A stretch of DNA of 6,451 nt from an uncultured Bacteroidales bacterium (GTDB lineage Bacteria; Bacteroidota; Bacteroidia; Bacteroidales; Paludibacteraceae): contig CALDPN010000136.1 in NCBI GenBank assembly GCA_937911235.1, positions 1-6,451 on the forward strand, given 5' to 3'. Position numbers and translations under genes: made by a program. Below are positions 1 through 6,367 of this stretch, piece by piece (position 1 is the first letter of the stretch; each line of letters begins with the position of its first letter). The notes beneath the pieces are model-generated. The model was not told the DNA's origin. It saw nothing but the letters and a program-made list of their open reading frames with translations, and made no database searches.

Positions 1-54
1 AGTGAATCCACTGGTGTTTGAGACCAGCGCGTCTACCGATTCCGCCATCTGGGC
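1..54 (-). tRNA. tRNA-Leu(CAA), 3' part cut off by window edge
   Basis: Read on the minus strand, the 5' acceptor strand is GCCCAGA (54-48). A D-arm with GCGG...AGACGC follows, then an anticodon arm CTGGT/ACCAG enclosing the 7-base loop CTCAAAC (22-16). The anticodon is CAA (20-18), which reads the leucine codon UUG. After the anticodon arm the sequence continues into what looks like the start of a long class II variable arm, as expected for tRNA-Leu. The rest of the variable arm, the T-arm and the 3' acceptor strand lie before position 1, so pairing of the acceptor stem cannot be checked. It is transcribed away from the guanylyltransferase gene, and a -7 box lies about 30 bases upstream of its 5' end. 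Confidence 0.9.
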
Positions 55-83
55 AGGTATGGCGCTTTGTTTTAAAAGCACGG

Positions 84-115
84 CAAAGGTAATTATTCTT
101 TTTTAGATATGAAAA
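84..115 (-). promoter_or_regulatory. Bacteroidota-type promoter for the tRNA-Leu gene
   Basis: The minus strand carries TACCTTTG at 91-84, a perfect match to the Bacteroidota -7 consensus TAnnTTTG. A weak -33-like TTTTC lies at 115-111, with a 19-base spacer. Transcription would begin roughly at 75-80, giving a short leader before the tRNA 5' end at 54. The -7 match is seen directly; promoter activity is inferred. Confidence 0.6.
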
Positions 116-119
116 TTTT

Positions 120-147
120 TTTGCATAAATTCTTTTTGTTACCTTTG
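120..147 (+). promoter_or_regulatory. Promoter of the manC-lptB-AGCS-lipoprotein operon
   Basis: TTTG at 120-123 and TACCTTTG at 140-147 match the Bacteroidota housekeeping -33 and -7 elements, with 16 bases between them (slightly short). The start codon at 169 lies only 21 bases after the -7 box, so the leader would be about 15 bases, with no recognisable Shine-Dalgarno sequence. This is typical of the phylum. The region between this and the divergent tRNA promoter is very AT-rich, and I see no operator or riboswitch in it. Confidence 0.65.
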
Positions 148-168
148 CCAAAATAAAATCAAATATTT

Positions 169-1251
169 ATGGATTACAATAATTTTTGTGTGATAATGGC
201 GGGTGGTGTAGGAAGCCGTTTTTGGCCATTTTCACGAAACAATAAACCAAAACAATTTTTAGACTTTTTCGGAACTGGTCGTTCGCTGCTTCAAATGACA
301 TTCGACCGTTTCGCTAAAGTTATTCCTGCTTCAAATATTATTATAGTAAGTAATGCTGCATACAAGGACTTGATTATGGAACAACTTCCTATCATTAAAC
401 CAAGTCAAATCCTTCTTGAACCTTGCCGTAGAAACACTGCGCCATGTATTGCGTATGCTATGAGCCACATTAAGGCTATAAATCCAAATGCCAATATGGT
501 AGTAGCTCCTTCAGACCACCTTATTACCAAGGAAATGGAATTCCTTAATGCTATTGAGCGTGGTCTTAACTTTGTTTCTCAGTCAAACAGCTTGCTTACT
601 CTTGGTATTAAACCAAATCGTCCTGAAACAGGCTATGGCTATATTCAAGCTATTGTGGATGCTGAGGGCGACTTCAAGCCTGTGAAAACTTTCACCGAAA
701 AACCAAACCTTGAGCTTGCTAAAGTGTTTGTAAACTCTGGTGAGTTTTTCTGGAACTCTGGTGTGTTTATGTGGAGTCTTAAAACTATCGACGCTGCATT
801 TAGAGAATTCCTTCCTGAGATTTCTCAAAAATTTGAGGCTGGTATGGACAAAATGAACACCGCAGAGGAACAATCTTTTATCGATGATATTTTCCCAACT
901 TGCCAAAATATTTCTATCGACTACGGCATTATGGAGCATGCTCGCGAGGTGTATATGCTTTCTGGCGACTATGGTTGGTCTGATATGGGTACTTGGGGTG
1001 CTCTTAAAGACATTACCGAAGGCGACGAAAATGGCAATGTTATTTTAAAATGTAAAGGTCTTACATACGATAGCAACGATAATATTATTGTGCTTCCTGA
1101 GGGCAAACTTGCTGTGGTGCAAGGTCTTGAGGGATATATCGTAGTAGAATCAGACAATACTCTACTTATTTGCAAGGCTTCTGATGAACAACGCATTCGT
1201 CAGTTTGTAAACGACGTGAGTATGCTAGAAGACAACGAAAACTATATTTAA
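169..1251 (+). CDS. manC: Mannose-1-phosphate guanylyltransferase (GDP-mannose pyrophosphorylase)
   Basis: This cytoplasmic enzyme joins mannose-1-phosphate and GTP to give GDP-mannose and pyrophosphate. GDP-mannose feeds mannosylated and, via GDP-fucose, fucosylated surface glycans. The 360-residue product has the nucleotidyltransferase signature near the N-terminus (MAGGVGSRFWPFSR at 10-23, then PKQF at 27-30). It also has EPCRRNTAP at 84-92, APSDH at 113-117, the sugar-binding stretch GIKPNRPETGYGYI at 146-159, FTEKP at 175-179, WNSGVFMW at 195-202 and GWSDMGTW at 269-276. All are family hallmarks. It ends where single-function enzymes end and lacks the C-terminal cupin phosphomannose isomerase domain of the ~470-residue bifunctional ManC/AlgA type, so the isomerase step must be supplied elsewhere. 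The ATG at 169 is supported by the promoter just upstream and by the usual short lead-in before the signature. The next gene starts 6 bases after its stop. The symbol is by family; the function is quite certain. Confidence 0.93.
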   Translation: MDYNNFCVIMAGGVGSRFWPFSRNNKPKQFLDFFGTGRSLLQMTFDRFAKVIPASNIIIVSNAAYKDLIMEQLPIIKPSQILLEPCRRNTAPCIAYAMSHIKAINPNANMVVAPSDHLITKEMEFLNAIERGLNFVSQSNSLLTLGIKPNRPETGYGYIQAIVDAEGDFKPVKTFTEKPNLELAKVFVNSGEFFWNSGVFMWSLKTIDAAFREFLPEISQKFEAGMDKMNTAEEQSFIDDIFPTCQNISIDYGIMEHAREVYMLSGDYGWSDMGTWGALKDITEGDENGNVILKCKGLTYDSNDNIIVLPEGKLAVVQGLEGYIVVESDNTLLICKASDEQRIRQFVNDVSMLEDNENYI

Positions 1252-1257
1252 TATACT

Positions 1258-2007
1258 ATGAGTGAAGAAAAGATGATTCTCCGCACGGAGCACTTAGTGA
1301 AACGTTATGGTAAACGTACTGTGGTAAACGACGTTTCTATTAATGTGACTCAAGGCGAAATTGTAGGGCTTCTAGGACCTAATGGTGCTGGTAAAACCAC
1401 CACTTTCTATATGACAACTGGCCTTGTGAAGCCTAATGCGGGAAAAATCTTTCTTAACGATTTAGATATTTCTAAATATCCTGTATATCGCCGCGCGCAA
1501 ATAGGTATTGGTTATTTGGCACAAGAGGCTTCTGTTTTTCGTGATATGTCTGTGGAAAACAATATTAAGGCTGTGCTTGAAATGACAAATTTCTCTAAGG
1601 AGTATCAAAAGGAAAAACTTGAGTCTCTTATAGAGGAGTTTCACCTTGCAAAGGTGCGTAAGAGTCTTGGTTCTCAGCTTTCTGGTGGTGAACGTCGCCG
1701 TTGCGAGATAGCTCGTTGTCTTGCTATTGAGCCTAAGTTTATTATGCTCGACGAGCCTTTTGCTGGTGTAGACCCTATTGCGGTGGAAGATATTCAGAAT
1801 ATTGTAGCTAAACTTAAAGATAAAAATATTGGTATCCTTATTACCGACCACAATGTGCACGAAACTCTAAGTATAACCGACCGTGCATATATGCTTTTTG
1901 AGGGTAAGATTATGTTCTGGGGCACTGCTGAAGAACTAGCCGAAAACCCTGTGGTTCGTGAAAAATATCTGGGTACTAACTTCGAACTTCGTAAGGTAAA
2001 TGGCTGA
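1258..2007 (+). CDS. lptB: LPS export ABC transporter ATP-binding protein LptB
   Basis: LptB is the cytoplasmic ATPase of LptB2FGC, which pulls lipopolysaccharide from the inner membrane into the Lpt bridge. The 249-residue single ABC domain is complete: Walker A GPNGAGKT (40-47), Q-loop Gln89, signature LSGGE (141-145), Walker B FIMLDEP (161-167) with catalytic Glu166, D-loop GVDP (170-173) and switch His198. The GLLGPNGAGKTTTFY context, the LAQEASVFRDMSVENN segment (87-102) and FAGVDPIAVEDIQ (168-180) are LptB-like and separate it from the related LivF/LivG amino-acid ATPases. Length fits LptB (about 240-250). No LptF, LptG, LptC or LptA gene is in the window, which is normal because these genes are often scattered in Bacteroidota. 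It follows manC by 6 bases and overlaps the next gene by 8, suggesting translational coupling within one transcript. Confidence 0.93.
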   Translation: MSEEKMILRTEHLVKRYGKRTVVNDVSINVTQGEIVGLLGPNGAGKTTTFYMTTGLVKPNAGKIFLNDLDISKYPVYRRAQIGIGYLAQEASVFRDMSVENNIKAVLEMTNFSKEYQKEKLESLIEEFHLAKVRKSLGSQLSGGERRRCEIARCLAIEPKFIMLDEPFAGVDPIAVEDIQNIVAKLKDKNIGILITDHNVHETLSITDRAYMLFEGKIMFWGTAEELAENPVVREKYLGTNFELRKVNG

Positions 2008-3373
2008 GATACAAGAGTTTTTCCTTAATATTTTATCAGATTTTAGTGGCTTTCTTTGGGGTGTACCTATGATTGTCCTATTGTTTGGTACGCACTTGTT
2101 TTTAACTTTTAGAACAGGTGTGGTGCAACGTCATATAGGCTCTGCCATAAAAATGACTCTTAGTGGTAGCAAGGCTGGTGGCGACATTAGCAACTTCAGC
2201 GCTCTTATGGTGGCAATGGCTGCTACAGTGGGCACTGGAAACATTATTGGTGTGGGCACTGCTATTGCTTTGGGAGGTCCGGGGGCAGTGTTTTGGTGCT
2301 GGCTCACTGGGGTGTTTGGCATTGCTACAAAGTATGCCGAGGCTCTTCTTTCTGTGAAATATCGCTACAAAACAGAGTCGGGCACTATGATAGGTGGTCC
2401 TATGGTAGTGCTTGAAAAGGGGCTTAAAATGAAGCCTTTGGCTATTTTCTTCTGTATTACAACTGTGGCTGCAGCCTTTGGTATTGGTAATATGAATCAG
2501 GCCAACTCTGTGTCTGTGCTTCTTAACGAAAACTTTGGTGTTTCGCCTTATATTACAGGTATTGTGATGGCTGTGCTTATTGGTTTCATCACTTTTGGTG
2601 GTATCAAATGGCTTGCTCGTGTATGTGAAGTGTTTGTGCCTTTTATGGCTGTTATCTACATTATAGGTTGCGTGTCAATTCTTATTGTTAATTATCAATA
2701 TGTGGGCACTGCTATTGAGTATATCTTTAAATATGCATTTACAAAGGATGCTATTGCTGGTGGCTTCACTGGTGGTGGCATTATGCTTGCAATGCGTTAT
2801 GGTATTTCTCGTGGACTTTTCTCTAACGAGTCTGGTCTTGGTTCTGCTCCTATTGTGTCTGCGGCTGCTCGCACCGAAAACTCTGTGAAACAAGCGCTTA
2901 TTGCTTCCTCTGCTACATTTTGGGACACCGTTATTATCTGTGCATTAACAGGTATAGTGCTTGTAACTAGTGTGATAGTTTATCCAGACATCAACTTCCA
3001 CGATGGTGCAAAACTCACCAACCTTGCTTTTACCAAACTTCATGCTTGGGGTGGTCCGCTACTTACCGTGGCTCTGTTTACATTTGTGTTTTCAACCATT
3101 TTAGGTTGGTCTTACTATGCCGAACGTTGCCTTGAATATATCGGTGGCAAAAAGGTGTTAGTCTATTTTAGAATAATTTGGTCTATAGCCATCTTTATTG
3201 GTTGCGTGGCAAAACTAGACCTTGTGTGGGTGTTTTCCGACTGTGCTAACGCCCTTATGGCTATTCCAAATATTGTGTCGCTTCTGCTTCTGAGTGGGGT
3301 GGTAGCATCTGAAACTAAGAAATATCTAAATAAAGATCGTATAAATGAATACGACCCAACTATAGAACATTAG
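2000..3373 (+). CDS. Sodium:alanine/glycine symporter family (AGCS) permease
   Basis: This inner-membrane secondary transporter of the AGCS family (DagA/AlsT type) probably takes up alanine, glycine or a related small amino acid with Na+ (or H+). The 457-residue protein is hydrophobic throughout, with roughly ten or eleven membrane segments. It carries the family signature TVGTGNIIGVGTAI (76-89) followed by ALGGPGAVFW (90-99), which lies in the conserved substrate/ion-binding region. It also has a second conserved block, SNESGLGSAP (275-284). The N-terminal GTHLFLTFRTG (30-40) and the WSYYAERCLEYI-like block near the C-terminus are also typical. Length is normal for the family (about 450-480). 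The ATG at 2000 lies inside the end of lptB (8-base overlap, different frame), so translation may be coupled to lptB. Substrate preference cannot be read from sequence. The link to LPS export is positional only. Confidence 0.9.
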   Translation: MAEIQEFFLNILSDFSGFLWGVPMIVLLFGTHLFLTFRTGVVQRHIGSAIKMTLSGSKAGGDISNFSALMVAMAATVGTGNIIGVGTAIALGGPGAVFWCWLTGVFGIATKYAEALLSVKYRYKTESGTMIGGPMVVLEKGLKMKPLAIFFCITTVAAAFGIGNMNQANSVSVLLNENFGVSPYITGIVMAVLIGFITFGGIKWLARVCEVFVPFMAVIYIIGCVSILIVNYQYVGTAIEYIFKYAFTKDAIAGGFTGGGIMLAMRYGISRGLFSNESGLGSAPIVSAAARTENSVKQALIASSATFWDTVIICALTGIVLVTSVIVYPDINFHDGAKLTNLAFTKLHAWGGPLLTVALFTFVFSTILGWSYYAERCLEYIGGKKVLVYFRIIWSIAIFIGCVAKLDLVWVFSDCANALMAIPNIVSLLLLSGVVASETKKYLNKDRINEYDPTIEH

Positions 3374-3377
3374 AAAA

Positions 3378-4097
3378 ATGAAAAAACTTATTGCTTTAGC
3401 TTCTTTAATAGTAATGATGGTGGCTTGTCAACCTCCATATTATTATGGCCGTGCAGACTTTGATGATGTACCACTTCCAGATGCTGGTTATTTTGATGCA
3501 GACCTTTTAGGCGCATTTAAATCTGGTGATATTGTATTCACTTCTGAGTGGGTATCTGAGTATGGTGGATATTCAAATGGTGGTATTTATCCTTCAAATC
3601 TGAACGATTCTGTTACCACAGGTATTTTAAATCAATATAGTTCGTACCCAAAACCAGAGGGAAACTTTGCAGTGGTGCACTACAATGATTATGTATCTAG
3701 CACAGAAGGTAATAATGCAACCTTTATTTTGCCAGAACCTACAATGGTAGAATATGTGAGAGTGGCAAATTCTACATACACATATTGGGCTATCAAAACA
3801 GGTGATGATGGTTTTGGATCTTGCCGTGCATACAAAGATGGTGATTGGTTCAAGGTTACATTTACTGGATACAACGCTTGTGGAGAAAATCTAGGCTCTG
3901 TAGATTATTATTTAGCAGATTTTCGTGATGGAAAATCGTTTATCGAGAAGTCTTGGGCTAATGTAAGTCTTGTATCGCTAGGAAAAGAAGTTCATAAGGT
4001 TTCTATATCTTTCAGTGGCACAGATATTGGCGACTACGGACTAAATACTCCTACATATTGTGTGATAGATGAAATTGACTATCGTATATATGATTAA
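3378..4097 (+). CDS. DUF4465-like surface lipoprotein, function unknown
   Basis: The 239-residue product begins with a lipoprotein signal peptide: Lys2-Lys3, a hydrophobic core, and a lipobox-like MVAC with the lipidated cysteine at 17. No charged export signal of the S-D/E-rich surface-lipoprotein type follows Cys17 (the next residues are QPPYYYG), so inner versus outer leaflet is uncertain. The body resembles the Bacteroidota family DUF4465: a segment FTSEWVSEYGGYSNGG near 55-70, FAVVHYND near 98-105, and a C-terminal half with GSVDYYLADFRDG, a tryptophan-led strand (SWANVSLVSLGK), and NTPTYCVIDEID close to the end, as in that family's beta-sandwich proteins. Family assignment is from memory of these motifs. 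No function is claimed. Some proteins of this kind sit beside TonB-dependent uptake genes, but none is visible here. It starts 4 bases after the symporter stop and is followed by a strong terminator, making it the last gene of the operon. Confidence 0.75.
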   Translation: MKKLIALASLIVMMVACQPPYYYGRADFDDVPLPDAGYFDADLLGAFKSGDIVFTSEWVSEYGGYSNGGIYPSNLNDSVTTGILNQYSSYPKPEGNFAVVHYNDYVSSTEGNNATFILPEPTMVEYVRVANSTYTYWAIKTGDDGFGSCRAYKDGDWFKVTFTGYNACGENLGSVDYYLADFRDGKSFIEKSWANVSLVSLGKEVHKVSISFSGTDIGDYGLNTPTYCVIDEIDYRIYD

Positions 4098-4134
4098 AAT
4101 TTGTTATTATTTATACAATTTTTTTACTATTTCT

Positions 4135-4165
4135 ACGTTGTATTTTTATAAATACAACGTTTTTT
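4135..4165 (+). terminator. Intrinsic terminator ending the first operon
   Basis: A perfect 11-base inverted repeat, ACGTTGTATTT (4135-4145) and AAATACAACGT (4150-4160), encloses the 4-base loop TTAT. A T-run (4160-4165) and further T-rich sequence follow directly. The stem is AT-rich but long and mismatch-free. It lies 37 bases after the lipoprotein stop. On the minus strand the hairpin is not followed by a U-run, so it should act only on plus-strand transcripts. Confidence 0.85.
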
Positions 4166-4167
4166 AT

Positions 4168-4175
4168 TACCTTTG
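4168..4175 (+). promoter_or_regulatory. -7 promoter element for ruvA(-sprA)
   Basis: TACCTTTG matches the Bacteroidota -7 consensus TAnnTTTG and is identical to the two boxes near the window start. No good TTTG -33 element is seen at the expected distance; that stretch is occupied by the right arm of the terminator hairpin. Transcription would start near 4180-4183, giving a leader of about 20 bases before the ruvA ATG. Confidence 0.6.
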
Positions 4176-4188
4176 TGGCTTTCGTAAA

Positions 4189-4194
4189 AAGGAA
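4189..4194 (+). promoter_or_regulatory. Shine-Dalgarno-like ribosome binding site of ruvA
   Basis: AAGGAA lies 8 bases before the ATG at 4203. It is the only clear purine-rich Shine-Dalgarno-like site before a gene start in this window; the other genes show A-rich or no such sequence. It supports 4203 as the true ruvA start. Confidence 0.5.
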
Positions 4195-4202
4195 ATTTCT
4201 TT

Positions 4203-4799
4203 ATGCTAGAATATATAAATGGTGAAATCACCTCTTTAACACCTACATACGCCGTTTTAGATGTGCATGGCGTAGGTTTCGGTGTAAATATTTCTCTTTC
4301 TACATATACTGCTATTCAAGGCAAAACTGATGCAAAGTTGTTTCTTTACGAGGTAATTCGTGAAGATTCTTTCACTCTTTATGGCTTTGCAACAGCCGAA
4401 GAAAGAAGTATGTTTCTTCTACTTATGTCTGTGCAAGGGGTGGGTGCTGCCACTGCTCGTATGGTGCTTTCTTCGCTTTCTGTGTATGAAATCTGTGATG
4501 CTATTCAAACTGGCAATGCCAATCTTATCAAGGCAGTGAAGGGTATTGGGGCAAAAACTGCTCAACGTATTATCCTAGACCTTAAAGACAAGGTTCTTGA
4601 AATCTCTGCTTCGGCAGGTGTATCTTCTGCGCCAAAGGCTCCTCAAATATCTACCGAGATACAAAACGAGGCAGTTTCTGCGCTTATGATGCTTGGTTTC
4701 ACTGCTTCTGCCACTCAAAAGGCGGTGTCTGCAATCTTAGCTGAAGAACCAGACCTAAAAGTAGAACAAGTAATCAAAAAAGCACTCAAGATGCTGTAA
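4203..4799 (+). CDS. ruvA: Holliday junction branch migration protein RuvA
   Basis: RuvA binds four-way DNA junctions as a tetramer and loads the RuvB motor for branch migration in recombinational repair. At 198 residues it has the standard length and three-domain layout: an N-terminal OB fold (about 1-62, with MLEYINGEI at the start and HGVGFGV at 22-28), a central domain with two helix-hairpin-helix motifs (VQGVG at 77-81 and VKGIGAKTAQRI at 112-123), and a C-terminal three-helix RuvB-contact domain (about 150-198, containing EAVSALMMLGF). The acidic pin that separates strands at the junction centre is present as Glu54-Asp55. No RuvB or RuvC gene is in the window. It has its own promoter after the terminator and is followed closely by sprA, a gene order I recall from other Bacteroidota. 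Nothing looks damaged. Confidence 0.97.
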   Translation: MLEYINGEITSLTPTYAVLDVHGVGFGVNISLSTYTAIQGKTDAKLFLYEVIREDSFTLYGFATAEERSMFLLLMSVQGVGAATARMVLSSLSVYEICDAIQTGNANLIKAVKGIGAKTAQRIILDLKDKVLEISASAGVSSAPKAPQISTEIQNEAVSALMMLGFTASATQKAVSAILAEEPDLKVEQVIKKALKML

Positions 4800-4829
4800 C
4801 TCCTAACTCCTAACTCCTAACTCCTAACT
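4797..4829 (+). repeat. Heptanucleotide tandem repeat (TAACTCC)4.7 filling the ruvA-sprA spacer
   Basis: Four exact copies of TAACTCC (4797-4803, 4804-4810, 4811-4817, 4818-4824) are followed by a partial TAACT (4825-4829). The first TAA is the ruvA stop codon, and the last T is the first base of the proposed TTG start of sprA, so the tract occupies the whole intergenic gap. Because 7 is not a multiple of 3, the TAA triplets fall in all three frames and block any upstream extension of sprA. Confidence 0.95.
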
Positions 4830-6367
4830 TGAAGAAGTTTTTCTACATATTAGCAATGCTTTTTGTTTCGCTTGTAGCCATGGCTCAGGCAACAGGGGAT
4901 AGTATTGCCAATAATGAAGATTCTGAGCTTCGTTTTGATATTCCTAAAAACTACGTTGAAGACCATAGCGACCTAAATGTTTCTACTCCTGCGTCGCTTC
5001 CTATACCAGACAATGTGGTAACAGAGGTGGTGTACGACCCAGATACCGATAGATACTACTTTGTGTCGAAGGTGGGCGATGAGGCTCTTGGCACTCCGTT
5101 TTATCTTACTAGTGAAGAGTTTGCCGAGTATCAGGCGCAAAGGTCGCAACAAGAGTATTATAAAGCAAGAGTAAGTGAAGAAAAGGGCAAAAAGCACGAA
5201 ATTTCTTTTACTGATATGAAGTTTGATATTGGCCCTGCCGACAAGGTGTTTGGTCCTGGTGGTGTGCAACTTAAACTACAAGGTTCTGTGGAGCTTATCT
5301 TTGCTCTGCAATTTAAAAAGCTTAAAGACCCTGCACTAAGCGAACGCTCTCAAAATCCTGCGCCTACATTCGACTTCGACGAAAAAATTCAGCTTAATGT
5401 GAGTGGTTCGGTGGGCGATAAACTAAACTTTGGTCTCAACTACAATACCGAAGCTACATTCGACTTCGACCAATCGATGCTTAAACTTCAATACGAGGGT
5501 AAGGAAGACGATATTATCAAAAAACTAGAAGCTGGTAATGTGAGTATGCCTCTTACTGGTTCTCTTATTACTGGTAATACTTCTCTTTTTGGTTTTAAAA
5601 CAGATTTGCAGTTTGGTAAACTTAATGTAAGTGCTGTTATCTCTCAACAAGAGTCTGAGTCTCAAACTATTAACACAACTGGTGCTCAAACCACCGATTT
5701 TCGTATTCCAATAGACGAGTACGATGAAAATCGTCACTATTTCCTTTCTCATTTCTTCCGCGCACACTACGATGAATGGATGCAGAATGTGCCAAATATT
5801 TCTTCTGGTGTGTCGGTTACAAACATTGAGGTTTGGGTTACAAACAAAAACTCTATAAACTATCAAAATACTACCAATGTGGTGGGTTTTGCCGATTTAG
5901 GTGAGCCAGAGCGCATTTATAACTCTGCGTTTACTTCTACTGGCACAGTGCCTTCGAATGGTGCCAATACTTTGTTCTCTCAGGTAGTGCAATCTGCAGG
6001 TGGTTTGCCAGATATTTATGAGATAGACACCTACTTAAGAGGCTGGAATATGGAGTCGGGTACCGACTTCGTCAAACTTGAGGGTGCTCGCAAACTTGAG
6101 TCTTCAGACTATGTGCTAAACAAAGAGTTGGGTTATATCTCGCTTAAGTCTGCACTTAACAACGACGAAATGCTAGCTGTAGCATTTCAATATACATACA
6201 AAGGTAAGGTTTATACCGTGGGTGAGCTTAGCACTGCTTCTACAGAAACCACCAAGCCTCTTGCCCTTAAGCTTTTCATATTTTTCAAGATAATATTCTT
6301 CGTCTGCCGTCGGTGTAAGCTCAAACGCACCGACTGCAAGCTCAGGCGGAAAATCACCCAGGGATGA
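4829..6367 (+). CDS. sprA: SprA (Sov), type IX secretion outer-membrane translocon, N-terminal fragment with foreign tail
   Basis: SprA is the giant beta-barrel through which type IX secretion substrates cross the outer membrane. The proposed start is TTG at 4829. It gives a normal signal peptide (MKKFFYILAMLFVSLVAMA, probable cleavage after Ala19), whereas the next ATG (4856, residue 10) would lose the lysines. The mature part matches the SprA N-terminal region: twin TFDFD motifs (180-184 and 210-214), then LQYEGKEDDIIKKLEAGNVS and a SLFGFKTDLQFGKL stretch (near 250-265), and later YLRGWNMESGTDFVKLEG and LNKELGYISLKSALNNDE. Family members are about 2,400 residues; here homology runs only to about residue 482 (nt 6274). 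Residues 483-512, basic and low in SprA character, are read-through of an unrelated sequence on the other strand up to a chance TGA at 6367. The gene is cut by an apparent chimeric join, not naturally short. It is probably co-transcribed with ruvA. Confidence 0.88.
   Translation: MKKFFYILAMLFVSLVAMAQATGDSIANNEDSELRFDIPKNYVEDHSDLNVSTPASLPIPDNVVTEVVYDPDTDRYYFVSKVGDEALGTPFYLTSEEFAEYQAQRSQQEYYKARVSEEKGKKHEISFTDMKFDIGPADKVFGPGGVQLKLQGSVELIFALQFKKLKDPALSERSQNPAPTFDFDEKIQLNVSGSVGDKLNFGLNYNTEATFDFDQSMLKLQYEGKEDDIIKKLEAGNVSMPLTGSLITGNTSLFGFKTDLQFGKLNVSAVISQQESESQTINTTGAQTTDFRIPIDEYDENRHYFLSHFFRAHYDEWMQNVPNISSGVSVTNIEVWVTNKNSINYQNTTNVVGFADLGEPERIYNSAFTSTGTVPSNGANTLFSQVVQSAGGLPDIYEIDTYLRGWNMESGTDFVKLEGARKLESSDYVLNKELGYISLKSALNNDEMLAVAFQYTYKGKVYTVGELSTASTETTKPLALKLFIFFKIIFFVCRRCKLKRTDCKLRRKITQG
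6269..6274. other. Probable chimeric junction at an AAGCTT hexamer
   Basis: Left of this point the plus strand is in-frame SprA (codons 481-482 are AAG CTT). Right of it the minus strand is in-frame PHP-domain coding sequence, in which the same hexamer also reads Lys-Leu. Hand-counted GC is about 41% over 6121-6240 and about 47% over 6275-6451. The exact breakpoint may lie a few codons either side, because the flanking codons could belong to either gene. Confidence 0.75.

Noticed and set aside
1462..1860. 132-codon open frame on the minus strand inside lptB
   Set aside because: It is fully inside a conserved plus-strand gene, its translation is basic and low-complexity with no recognisable motif, and it has no promoter. 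It is a shadow frame, as are the similar minus frames at 583-939, 969-1196, 2675-2893, 4973-5269 and 5525-5866.
4101..4125. Second small hairpin (TTGT...ACAA followed by a T-run) after the lipoprotein gene
   Set aside because: The stem is only about 4 base pairs in an AT-rich stretch. The perfect 11-base stem at 4135-4160 is a far better terminator.
5364..5470. Exact 17-base direct repeat (5364-5380 and 5454-5470) 90 bases apart in sprA
   Set aside because: Both copies encode the conserved TFDFD motif that recurs in the SprA N-terminal domain, so the identity is explained by the protein sequence and local codon preference.
5318..6274. Junction explained as a HindIII cloning ligation
   Set aside because: The junction hexamer is a HindIII site, but an intact second AAGCTT lies at 5318-5323 in genuine sprA, so a complete-digest ligation does not fit. 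A partial digest or a misassembly over a short shared word remains possible, so I call only a chimera, not its mechanism.
6275..6367. A natural frameshift or premature stop in sprA
   Set aside because: No other frame downstream of 6274 restores SprA-like sequence, and the opposite strand carries a different recognisable protein family, so sequence replacement explains the end better than a point mutation.
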